From Geothermobacter sp964441925 (GTDB lineage: Bacteria; Desulfobacterota; Desulfuromonadia; Desulfuromonadales; Geothermobacteraceae): DNA of 15,937 nucleotides. The notes under the pieces were generated by a model that worked only from the letters and a program-made list of their open reading frames with translations, did not search any database and was not told the DNA's origin. Positions 1-5,432 of this stretch are shown piece by piece. A program made the translations under genes and the position numbers. Each line of letters starts with the position of its first letter. Position 1 is the first letter of the stretch. Location: assembly GCA_964441925.1 (NCBI GenBank), contig CAYTVY010000057.1, positions 1 to 15,937 on the forward strand, read 5' to 3'.

Positions 1-129
1 GTCGATACTGACGGCAATGTAGCCGCTGCGGTTCAGTTTGCCGTCGGCCCGGACCGGGGATGCCGGCAAGCAGAAAAGAAGCACGGCCAAGAAGAACAGC
101 AAACGATGGCCCCGGATTCCGTCATCCAT
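1..129 (-). CDS. Secreted protein, N-terminal fragment cut by window edge
   Basis: The reading frame opens with ATG at 129 and stays open to base 1 (43 codons), so only the N-terminus is present. A GGAGG ribosome-binding site lies just upstream on the minus strand. The protein begins with a short charged stretch (MDDGIRGHR), a hydrophobic core (LLFFLAVLLFCLPA) and a likely signal peptidase site near VRA-DG, so it is probably exported. It is the last visible gene of the cytochrome operon, about 100 bases downstream of the second HAMP-like gene, which suggests a periplasmic or outer-membrane role. The mature part visible (starting DGKLNRSGYIAVSID) is too short to assign a family. Start and signal peptide are fairly sure; the function is unknown. 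Confidence 0.72.
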   Translation of the reverse strand, partial: MDDGIRGHRLLFFLAVLLFCLPASPVRADGKLNRSGYIAVSID

Positions 130-159
130 AAATCCTCCGCTCCATGACATCGTATGGTC

Positions 160-187
160 GGTGTGCAGCCGGGAGTCCGGGCACACC
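160..187 (-). repeat. Intergenic stem-loop inside the cytochrome operon
   Basis: Arms GGTGTGC (160-166) and GCACACC (181-187) are perfect reverse complements around a 14-base loop. It lies in the 103-base gap between the second HAMP-like gene and the secreted protein. There is no T-run on either side, so it is not a classic terminator. It could be an mRNA processing or stability element, or chance in GC-rich DNA. Confidence 0.3.
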
Positions 188-232
188 CCGATGCCGGCCG
201 CAATGCGCAGATCCTGACGTGTCCGCCGTTTT

Positions 233-796
233 CTATTCGGGCAGATGGACCTGGTCGAGCAGCTGCTGCAGACGGTCGCGTCCTTTCCGGAGCCGGGTCG
301 TGTCCGGCAGCTGCTCACAGCCGGCCTCGATCTCCTGCAAAGCGTCATGGATGGAAACAAATTTCTCCCGGTAGTGCAGCTTCAGCTCCTCGACCAGCCG
401 GATCAGGTTGGTGATCTCGTGAAAATGACTCTCAGGGATGGGAGGGGTGTCGAACCGTCCCCGGCACATGGCGCGGAGGGTTGCGCACATGCGGTTGAAA
501 TGCCGGTTGAGCCGGTTGACGATAATCGACGAGAGCAGCAGCACCAGCGCCAGAATGCCGATGACGGCGTACATGTTGGTACGCACCAGCAGGTCGAACA
601 TGAAGTCGCCGGTACGCTCGATGTTCAGGTGCGACGAATAGAGGTGCATCTCGAGGGCCCGCCGCATCTTGATGGAGAGAATCCAGGTTATCAATGCGGC
701 CAGTCCGATCAGGGCGAGGGCATAGGCAAGGATGAATTTGCCCTGGAACTCCCGTTTGATAAAGAAGTTTCTTCGCCGCCAGGGATAACCGGTCAT
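233..796 (-). CDS. Two-TM HAMP-like membrane protein without output domain (B)
   Basis: This 187-residue protein has a basic cytoplasmic N-terminus, TM1 at about residues 21-42, a periplasmic loop of about 30 residues, TM2 at about 74-94, and then a HAMP-like linker and helical coil (95-187). This is the front half of a chemoreceptor or sensor kinase with no methyl-accepting, kinase or cyclase domain attached. A strong AGGAGG site precedes the ATG, 9 bases after the stop of the cytochrome gene, so it is clearly co-transcribed. It resembles the product of 1600-2160 in topology and length, although the sequences have diverged. Its role is unknown; a membrane partner, anchor or signal relay for the cytochrome is a reasonable guess. 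Short proteins like this are often annotated as methyl-accepting or HAMP-domain proteins. Confidence 0.8.
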   Translation of the reverse strand: MTGYPWRRRNFFIKREFQGKFILAYALALIGLAALITWILSIKMRRALEMHLYSSHLNIERTGDFMFDLLVRTNMYAVIGILALVLLLSSIIVNRLNRHFNRMCATLRAMCRGRFDTPPIPESHFHEITNLIRLVEELKLHYREKFVSIHDALQEIEAGCEQLPDTTRLRKGRDRLQQLLDQVHLPE

Positions 797-805
797 GGTG
801 TCCTC

Positions 806-1603
806 CTATTTCAGATGGCATTCGAGACAGAGCGCACTGCGCTTGTTGTCAAAGACCAGCATGACTTTCTCGTGCGAGAAGGGGTTGTGGCACGAGGCGC
901 AGCCGACCTTGCCCTCGTAGAGGGAGATCATCGGCGACAGGTCGTCGATCGGCCGCAGCTCACGGTTCTCTGCCGCCGCCTTGGCGTAATCCATGCCGAT
1001 GGGATGGCTGAAGCTCATCCCCTGGAAGGTCAGGTTGTGCTGGCTGGGCGAGGTGTAGTTGGCCGCCGGGCCGACGCTGCCTTCATGACATTCGAGGCAG
1101 TCGAGGGAAACCTGGTCGAGTGTCTGGCTCAGGGTCTCTTTGGTCGGCGGGGTCCAGCTCTTGGTATGCGCGATGCGCGTGGCCGACAGATGTTTTTTCG
1201 GGTCGCGGAAGAGATCCTTGTGGCACGACTGGCAGAAGGCTTTTCCCCGCATGGCGGTTCGCAGCATGTAGGGATTGCCCTCGGCGTCCTCGTCGTGCGG
1301 ATCGTGGCAGGTGGCGCAGGTGATGCGTCCCTGCCAGTCGAGCGGATAGATTTTCGGCAGCTTCATGCTCGGGGCCACCTCGGAAGGATGCGAAGTGCCG
1401 TCGACGATCTGGTGGCAGGTCTTGCACAGATAGTCGATATCCTGCACGAAGATGCCGGGCTGCCCCGGCTGGGGGGCGACCAGGTGGCAGAACTCGCATT
1501 TTCCGGTGAAGTCGTGCTTGCCCCGGCCGGTGCCGAAGCTGGTCAGGGAGAGGGAGCCGGTCAGAAGGACGAGGATGGCGAGCGGAACCAGCAGCCTTTT
1601 CAT
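806..1603 (-). CDS. Seven-haem c-type cytochrome
   Basis: The product has 265 residues with an N-terminal export signal (MKRLLVPLAILVLLTGSLSL). Seven CxxCH haem-attachment motifs follow: CEFCH 36-40, CKTCH 60-64, CATCH 96-100, CQSCH 124-128, CLECH 169-173, CASCH 235-239 and CLECH 259-263. Extra histidines (for example H72, H103, H138, H146, H189, H200, H244) could be distal axial ligands, as in low-spin bis-His multihaem cytochromes. It is likely a periplasmic or membrane-associated electron carrier in anaerobic respiration or extracellular electron transfer. The start codon overlaps the upstream gene's stop by four bases (ATGA), implying translational coupling. The wide spacing between haems 5 and 6 marks a separate C-terminal di-haem unit. 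It does not match a named cytochrome that I can recognise with certainty. Confidence 0.93.
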   Translation of the reverse strand: MKRLLVPLAILVLLTGSLSLTSFGTGRGKHDFTGKCEFCHLVAPQPGQPGIFVQDIDYLCKTCHQIVDGTSHPSEVAPSMKLPKIYPLDWQGRITCATCHDPHDEDAEGNPYMLRTAMRGKAFCQSCHKDLFRDPKKHLSATRIAHTKSWTPPTKETLSQTLDQVSLDCLECHEGSVGPAANYTSPSQHNLTFQGMSFSHPIGMDYAKAAAENRELRPIDDLSPMISLYEGKVGCASCHNPFSHEKVMLVFDNKRSALCLECHLK

Positions 1604-2160
1604 CGTTCTCCCTCCCGGAAAGCCGGATGAAATTCCCCCATGCTTTCCCTGACCCTTCGCAGATGCCGGCGGATGATGTCGGGGTCGGGATTTTCCTTTT
1701 TCATCTCCTGGTCGATGGCTTGTCGCAGCTCGGCGATGCCGCCGTACATCAGACGCATCGATTCGATGAAATCGTTCAGCGCATGAACCATCGGCTTGAG
1801 CTGGTCGTTCCGGCGGGTGCGGACGTCGAAACGCAGATCATCCTTCAGGATGCTGGTCAGGGAGAGCTCGTAGCGGTAGACCGGGCCGGCGATCTTGTGG
1901 GAGACGAACAGGTGAATGGCGGCCGTCATCAGGAAGATGAGCACCAGCTGGGCACAGAAGGACCAGATCAGATGCTCGGGCAGGGCCGCCTCGAACTGGC
2001 TCAGGGTGACCAGGGACTCGAAATAGCCGTCTCCCAGCCCCTGGTCGAGGCAGTAGAAGAAGACCAGGCTGGTGACAATGGAGGAGAACACCATTGCCAG
2101 GCTGTACTTGAACTGGAACTTCAGGGTGAAGACCGGCTCGATCGGTTTGTCGCTTTTCAC
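1600..2160 (-). CDS. Two-TM HAMP-like membrane protein without output domain (A)
   Basis: I chose the GTG at 2160 because AAGGAGG sits a few bases upstream of it. The frame also extends to an ATG at 2211, but that would add 17 polar residues with no comparable ribosome-binding site. The product is 186 residues: TM1 at about 19-38, a periplasmic loop of about 25 residues, TM2 at about 65-86, then the HKIAGPVYR motif (88-96) seen at the start of HAMP-like linkers, and a cytoplasmic helical tail. There is no kinase, methyl-accepting or diguanylate cyclase domain. It is the first gene of the operon and its stop overlaps the cytochrome start by four bases. A paired function with the similar protein at 233-796 is inferred. 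The biochemical activity is unknown. Confidence 0.82.
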   Translation of the reverse strand: MKSDKPIEPVFTLKFQFKYSLAMVFSSIVTSLVFFYCLDQGLGDGYFESLVTLSQFEAALPEHLIWSFCAQLVLIFLMTAAIHLFVSHKIAGPVYRYELSLTSILKDDLRFDVRTRRNDQLKPMVHALNDFIESMRLMYGGIAELRQAIDQEMKKENPDPDIIRRHLRRVRESMGEFHPAFREGER

Positions 2161-2183
2161 GGTTTCCTCCTTGCCTGACACAC

Positions 2184-2220
2184 CAGCTTCACGTTCAGTT
2201 TCACGCTGCAAGATCTGCAG
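2184..2220 (-). promoter_or_regulatory. Leader repeats upstream of the cytochrome operon
   Basis: Two near-identical 10-mers, CAGCTTCACG (2184-2193) and CAGTTTCACG (2196-2205), lie in tandem with a 12-base period. They are followed by an inverted repeat, CTGCA-AGATC-TGCAG (2206-2220). All lie 24-60 bases upstream of the GTG start at 2160, in the operon leader. They may be a regulator binding site or leader RNA structure. A weak promoter-like pair (TTGCGG / TAAACT, 15-base spacer, minus strand, near 2267-2293) lies farther upstream. None of this is strong on its own. Confidence 0.3.
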
Positions 2221-2328
2221 GTCGGCGGGGCTGCTGCTTCCTACATATCGGCCGGCCGGCGGAAAAGTTTATGGGAAAATGATCTGCCGCAACGGTGGCG
2301 AGTCCGGGAGACCGGCGTGCAGGCCGAC
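2221..2328 (+). promoter_or_regulatory. Cobalamin-riboswitch-like sequence, compact or degenerate
   Basis: Reading the plus strand, several blocks typical of cobalamin riboswitches occur in the right order: GGGAAAATGATC (2273-2284), CCGCAACGGT (2287-2296), and GCGAGTCCGGGAGACCGGC (2298-2316), which resembles the 3' B12 box (AGYCAGGAGACCKGCC). Closing arms also fit a P1 stem: GTCGGC (2221-2226) with GCCGAC (2323-2328), and CTGC (2231-2234) with GCAG (2319-2322), with a four-base bulge. The large internal domain normally found between the core and the 3' box is absent, as if deleted between two GCGAGTC repeats. No plus-strand gene follows; the next gene is on the minus strand. It may be a relic or chance. 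I recognised the motifs by eye only. Confidence 0.3.
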
Positions 2329-2447
2329 GTTGCAACCGTGTCAGTGGAGGCGGGTGCGGCCCCGGGCAGGCATGGTGCTCCCTTGCCGCAGGCTGGAGCC
2401 GCTGCTGAACGTTGCCGGCCGGCGCATCTTCGTATGGCTCGGGATCG

Positions 2448-3611
2448 TCATTGTTCCCATTGAAAATTCTCGTCATTGAAAAGGCTTGTGCATATATCGA
2501 CGGCCGTCGGGTCGTAGATGGCGCCACGCCCCCTTTTCAGTTCTTCCATGGCCGCATGGACGCCCAGGGCCGGCCGGTAGGGACGGTGCGAGAGGATGGC
2601 CTCCGTGACATCGGCGACCGCAAGGACTCTTGCCTCGGGGCTGATTTGGTCTTGCTTCAGACCGTATGGATACCCCGAGCCGTCCAGGCGTTCATGATGT
2701 TGAAGTATGACTTCTTTGATCGGATAGTTGCAGCTGACATTCTCGACGATTTCATGGCCGATGTCAGGGTGGCTTTTGATGATGGAGAATTCGGCGTCGG
2801 TCAGCAGACCGGGGCGGTTCAGGATTTCGGAAGGGACGTATATTTTCCCGATGTCATGAATCAGGCCGCTCAAGTAGAGGCCCTCGATGCGGTCATCGCT
2901 CCATGACAACTGCTCAGCGATGGCTGCCGCCAGTTTTGCCACACGCTTCTGGTGCCCGCCCGTATAGGGGTCACGTTTTTCCAGGGTGAGAGCGATCGCT
3001 TCGACAAGCTGGGTGAGGGTTGCTGCCAGTTCAGCCTGCAGCCGTTTTTTTTGGTCGATGGTTCTCAGGTTTTCCACGCCGTAGGCGATGTCTGTCGCCA
3101 GTTCCTCGAGTAACTTTATTTCCTGCCGGTCGAATGCGTGTGTTTCATCTGAATAGATGTTCAGGGTGCATAAGACACGGTCTGCAATCTTGCATGGTAT
3201 CGAAACCGAAGACCTGTATCCATGGCGTATCGCGACGTCACGCCACGGCTCATAGGCCGGATTGTCGTTGATGTCATTGTTGATCTGTACTTTGCCGGTG
3301 CGGATGGCCGTGCCTGTCGGTCCGTTGCTGTATCTGTCGTCTTTCCAGTGTACGGTCAACGTATCAAGGTATTCTTTGTCGAGGCCTTCGCAGGCAATCG
3401 GAACAACGTTTTTGTCCGGATCGTCTTTGGGAATGCCGATCCATGCCAGCTTGTATTTGTCGTCATCGACGACAATCCGGCAGATGTTCTTGTAGATTTC
3501 ATCTTCCGTTTTCGATGTCACCAGCACGCCGTGGCATTTGATAACCGTTGACAGGACCCGGGTCAGCCGACTTACGTCCTTTTTCAAGGAACGTTTGCTT
3601 CCAGTAACCAT
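2448..3611 (-). CDS. GAF/HD-GYP cyclic-di-GMP phosphodiesterase
   Basis: The 387-residue protein has a GAF sensor domain (about 30-185) followed by an HD-GYP domain (about 198-378). The HD-GYP signature is complete: RDPYTGGH (213-220), the metal-binding H252-D253 in LIHDIGK, HPDIG (281-285), HHERLDGSGYP (305-315) and VADVTEA (332-338). It should hydrolyse cyclic di-GMP in the cytoplasm, tuned by whatever the GAF domain binds. There is no membrane segment. AAAAGG sits 8 bases upstream of the ATG. It lies upstream of, and in the same direction as, the cytochrome operon, separated by 287 bases, so it may be a neighbour or a regulator of it. I see no clear terminator after it. Confidence 0.92.
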   Translation of the reverse strand: MVTGSKRSLKKDVSRLTRVLSTVIKCHGVLVTSKTEDEIYKNICRIVVDDDKYKLAWIGIPKDDPDKNVVPIACEGLDKEYLDTLTVHWKDDRYSNGPTGTAIRTGKVQINNDINDNPAYEPWRDVAIRHGYRSSVSIPCKIADRVLCTLNIYSDETHAFDRQEIKLLEELATDIAYGVENLRTIDQKKRLQAELAATLTQLVEAIALTLEKRDPYTGGHQKRVAKLAAAIAEQLSWSDDRIEGLYLSGLIHDIGKIYVPSEILNRPGLLTDAEFSIIKSHPDIGHEIVENVSCNYPIKEVILQHHERLDGSGYPYGLKQDQISPEARVLAVADVTEAILSHRPYRPALGVHAAMEELKRGRGAIYDPTAVDICTSLFNDENFQWEQ

Positions 3612-3978
3612 TCTTTATACCTTTTCAGACAAACCGGATCGCAGGGTTGCAGGGGAAACCCGCCGGACAATGCTCTCGGGGCGGCGGTCCGGGAGAAGGA
3701 GATGAAAAGAATCCTTTGAATCTTCATGTGTCGAACAACCTTAGGAAGTTGTAACCTGACGAATCAATTTTAACCTGCCAGGTCCGATTTGCAAGCGGGC
3801 TAACAGCGGGCGCATGTCGGCCTGTCGTTGTCATTTCTTGATCCGTTGGTTCGAAAAGGCGGAAGGTGTACGTTGGTTGCCGGGAGGAGCAACCGGCTTC
3901 GTCGTGAATGGAACCGATTGACAGAAGGACAATCTGAGATAAACAGTTAGGATAAACCTCGACCACGGGAGGACGAAA
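3612..3978. other. Divergent intergenic region (367 bases)
   Basis: No convincing gene lies here. It holds the 5' regions of the HD-GYP gene (minus) and the lipoprotein gene (plus). Visible items are the promoter at 3918-3945, a direct repeat TAACCTG (3752-3758 and 3771-3777), and a small stem GGTTGC/GCAACC (3875-3880 and 3889-3894). TATAAA stands only a few bases before the HD-GYP start codon, too close for a normal promoter unless the mRNA is nearly leaderless. The base composition is a little richer in A+T than in the genes. Confidence 0.6.
3918..3945 (+). promoter_or_regulatory. Sigma-70-like promoter of the lipoprotein gene
   Basis: A perfect -35 hexamer TTGACA (3918-3923) is followed after 16 bases by TAAACA (3940-3945). 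The gene start at 3979 lies about 33 bases downstream, leaving room for a short leader with GGGAGGA as its ribosome-binding site. This fits an abundant small lipoprotein. Confidence 0.6.
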
Positions 3979-4305
3979 ATGCAAAAGGTGACGATGACTG
4001 CGGTTCTGGCAATTTTCGGTTTGGCGCTGGCCGGCTGTACGGCTCAGCTCTCGCAGGCGGACAGGGAACTGCTCAACCAGGCCCTGGCGTCGGGCAAGCA
4101 GGCGGCATCGTCGGCGTCCCGGGCCGAAGCGGCGGCTTCGCGGGCGGAAGCGGCCGCGGGCAAGGCGGAAACCGCGGCGGCGCGTGCAGAGGCGGCGGCC
4201 TCTCGGGCGGAAGCGGCGGCTTCACGGGCGCAGAATGCCGCCGTGGCTGCCGGCACGAGTGCGGCGGATGCCCGGAAGGCTTTTGAGATGTCGCTCAAAA
4301 AATAG
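3979..4305 (+). CDS. Alanine-zipper (Lpp-like) lipoprotein
   Basis: The 108-residue product has a lipoprotein signal with lipobox LAGC; the lipidated cysteine is residue 20. After a short linker, at least six clean heptads of the form SRAEAAA run from residue 47 to 88, predicting a long alanine-zipper coiled coil like those of Lpp and OprI. The chain ends in SLKK, so a C-terminal lysine is available as in Braun's lipoprotein, where that residue is joined to peptidoglycan. A GGGAGGA site precedes the ATG and a strong promoter lies upstream. The neighbour running toward it (4414-5121) is an L,D-transpeptidase, the enzyme class that makes this bond. Structure and lipidation are well supported; peptidoglycan attachment is inferred. 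Confidence 0.88.
   Translation: MQKVTMTAVLAIFGLALAGCTAQLSQADRELLNQALASGKQAASSASRAEAAASRAEAAAGKAETAAARAEAAASRAEAAASRAQNAAVAAGTSAADARKAFEMSLKK
4117..4242 (+). repeat. Six tandem 21-bp coding repeats (heptads)
   Basis: Six consecutive 21-base units encode seven-residue repeats: SRAEAAA, SRAEAAA, GKAETAA, ARAEAAA, SRAEAAA, SRAQNAA. The DNA units differ mostly at third codon positions, so the array is old and held by protein selection rather than freshly expanded. Such arrays can still change length by slippage or recombination, which would lengthen or shorten the coiled coil. Confidence 0.8.
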
Positions 4306-4310
4306 GTGCC

Positions 4311-4336
4311 GGCCCGGCCGGAGGTCCGGCCGGGCC
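4311..4336 (-). terminator. GC-rich hairpin between convergent genes
   Basis: GGCCCGGCCGGA (4311-4322) and TCCGGCCGGGCC (4325-4336) form 12 perfect base pairs. On the minus strand the hairpin is followed, after eight bases, by TTTTTT (complement of 4296-4304), so it could end transcription of the L,D-transpeptidase. The gap before the T-run makes it less than ideal. It may also simply protect the 3' end of the lipoprotein mRNA. Confidence 0.45.
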
Positions 4337-4354
4337 ACGAATGCGGCGAATTGG

Positions 4355-4386
4355 ACCACCGGCCTCATGCGGCCGGTGGTTTTTTT
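4355..4386 (+). terminator. Rho-independent terminator of the lipoprotein gene
   Basis: ACCACCGGCC (4355-4364) pairs perfectly with GGCCGGTGGT (4371-4380) around a six-base loop, and a run of seven T follows (4380-4386). This is a textbook intrinsic terminator on the plus strand, 50 bases after the lipoprotein stop codon. Confidence 0.9.
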
Positions 4387-4413
4387 CTGTTGGACGGCTC
4401 TGGTTCTCCGTTG

Positions 4414-5121
4414 TTATTGCCGCTGGTCGAGAATGCGGACCGGCATGCCGGGGTGGACGTGCCGCACCAGATCGCGGATGTCCCGCGGGTAGAGGCGCAG
4501 GCAGCCGTGGCTGACCCGGCGCCCGATACCGAGAGGCCTGTTGGTGCCGTGCAGGCCGATGCCGGGGGCGGTGGTGCCGATCCAGTAATCGCCCAGCGGG
4601 TTGTCCGGTCCCGGCGGAACGGCCGCCGGCAACCCTTTCTCCCGGCGCAGGGCGGCGGGCGGGAACCAGGTCGGCCTGTCGATGACCGTGGTGACAGCAA
4701 AGGTGCCCGTGGGGGTGGTGAAGCCGGCGCGGCCGACGCCGATCGGGTACCAGCGGATCCGGCGGCGGCCATCCTGCCACCAGAGCAGCCAGACCCGCAT
4801 GGCCTCCAGGTCGACCGTCAGTCCCTCGATGATCTCCTTCGGCACCCTGGCCGCCAGCGGCAGGACGATCTCCCGGCCCAGGGGGGGATGCCAGGGATCG
4901 ATACCAGGGTTGGCCCGCTGCAGGTTGGTAAAGCCGACGCCCGCCCGCCAGGCGATTTCCATCAGGGTCTCACCGGGGGCCGGCAGGTAGGTCCGTTGCC
5001 GCCCGACGACCGCCGGCAGGCCGGCGGTGACGTCCGCCTCGCCGGGATCGCGGGGATGCCAGGCTCCGGCGCCGGCGGGAAACATCAGCAGAAGAGGCAG
5101 GAGCAGGACGAGAACCTTCAT
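4414..5121 (-). CDS. LysM/YkuD L,D-transpeptidase (ErfK/YbiS type)
   Basis: The 235-residue protein has a signal peptide (MKVLVLLLPLLLMFPAGAGA), a LysM-like peptidoglycan-binding segment (about 44-89, beginning YLPAPGETLMEIAWRAG), and a YkuD catalytic domain (about 100-231). The catalytic signature is intact: HGTN (191-194) and SHGCLRLY, with Cys207 as nucleophile and His205 nearby. Enzymes of this layout act in the periplasm; they make 3-3 crosslinks or attach an outer-membrane lipoprotein to meso-diaminopimelate. The convergent alanine-zipper lipoprotein suggests the second job. The ribosome-binding site is weak. TATACT (complement of 5129-5134) sits only 7 bases before the ATG, so a nearly leaderless mRNA is possible. 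A MITE-like insertion lies 16 bases upstream of the start codon. Confidence 0.92.
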   Translation of the reverse strand: MKVLVLLLPLLLMFPAGAGAWHPRDPGEADVTAGLPAVVGRQRTYLPAPGETLMEIAWRAGVGFTNLQRANPGIDPWHPPLGREIVLPLAARVPKEIIEGLTVDLEAMRVWLLWWQDGRRRIRWYPIGVGRAGFTTPTGTFAVTTVIDRPTWFPPAALRREKGLPAAVPPGPDNPLGDYWIGTTAPGIGLHGTNRPLGIGRRVSHGCLRLYPRDIRDLVRHVHPGMPVRILDQRQ

Positions 5122-5132
5122 GGCCGGAAGTA

Positions 5133-5304
5133 TAGCACCTGAATCAGTGAGCTTGTTGCCGGCGAATAACGCAAATCATTGACCTGCCTGTGCTTCCCAA
5201 AAATCACCGGCGAACCTATGGGTGCGCCTTAGATTTTTGGAAACCACATTCAGGCCAAGCACTTACGCTCTTCATCCGGCACAAACCCACTGATTCAGGT
5301 AGCA
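5133..5304. mobile_element. 162-bp MITE-like element with 5-bp target duplication
   Basis: The element spans 5138-5299. Its ends are perfect 12-base inverted repeats: CCTGAATCAGTG (5138-5149) and CACTGATTCAGG (5288-5299). Both sides are flanked by TAGCA (5133-5137 and 5300-5304), a clean 5-bp target duplication. The two 79-base arms are complementary along nearly their whole length (about 60 Watson-Crick pairs in 80 aligned columns) around a TATG loop (5217-5220). It encodes nothing, so movement would need a transposase elsewhere. A 5-bp duplication and ends beginning CCT recall the IS1380 family, but this is only a guess. It lies between the start of the L,D-transpeptidase and the promoter of ndk. 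Confidence 0.85.
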
Positions 5305-5319
5305 CTTTCCGCGGCAGTC

Positions 5320-5349
5320 TTGACATGCCGGCCGTCGGGGTGCTAAAAG
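5320..5349 (+). promoter_or_regulatory. Probable ndk promoter
   Basis: TTGACA (5320-5325) is followed after 18 bases by TAAAAG (5344-5349). The -35 box begins 15 bases after the right target duplication of the MITE-like element. A leader of roughly 75 bases would then carry a 12-bp palindrome CCGGCATGCCGG (5380-5391) before ndk. Confidence 0.5.
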
Positions 5350-5432
5350 GGCGCGTTTCCTGCTGATACCTGCCCGTGTCCGGCATGCCGGCCGGGTCCA
5401 ACCGAATACAAACAGAACGGAGGCCAGTTCCC

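Noticed and set aside
245..1630. A 461-codon open frame on the plus strand
   Set aside because: It is antisense to the cytochrome with seven CxxCH motifs and to a membrane protein with a strong ribosome-binding site. It has no motif of its own.
2340..2382. A cobalamin-core-like stretch on the minus strand (GGGAGCACC ... CCCGCC ... CACTGAC)
   Set aside because: It resembles the GGGAA/CCCGC/ACTG core, but the 3' box is absent downstream on the minus strand, and the GC-rich sequence makes partial matches likely. It is worth including in any Rfam scan of this region.
2161..2447. A GEMM (cyclic dinucleotide) riboswitch before the cytochrome operon
   Set aside because: I looked because such riboswitches precede Geobacter cytochrome genes, but the GCAAACC and GACGCAAAGCC type blocks are missing.
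3724..3984. An 86-codon minus-strand frame in the intergenic region
   Set aside because: It overlaps the lipoprotein start and its promoter, has no ribosome-binding site that I can see, and has no recognisable features.
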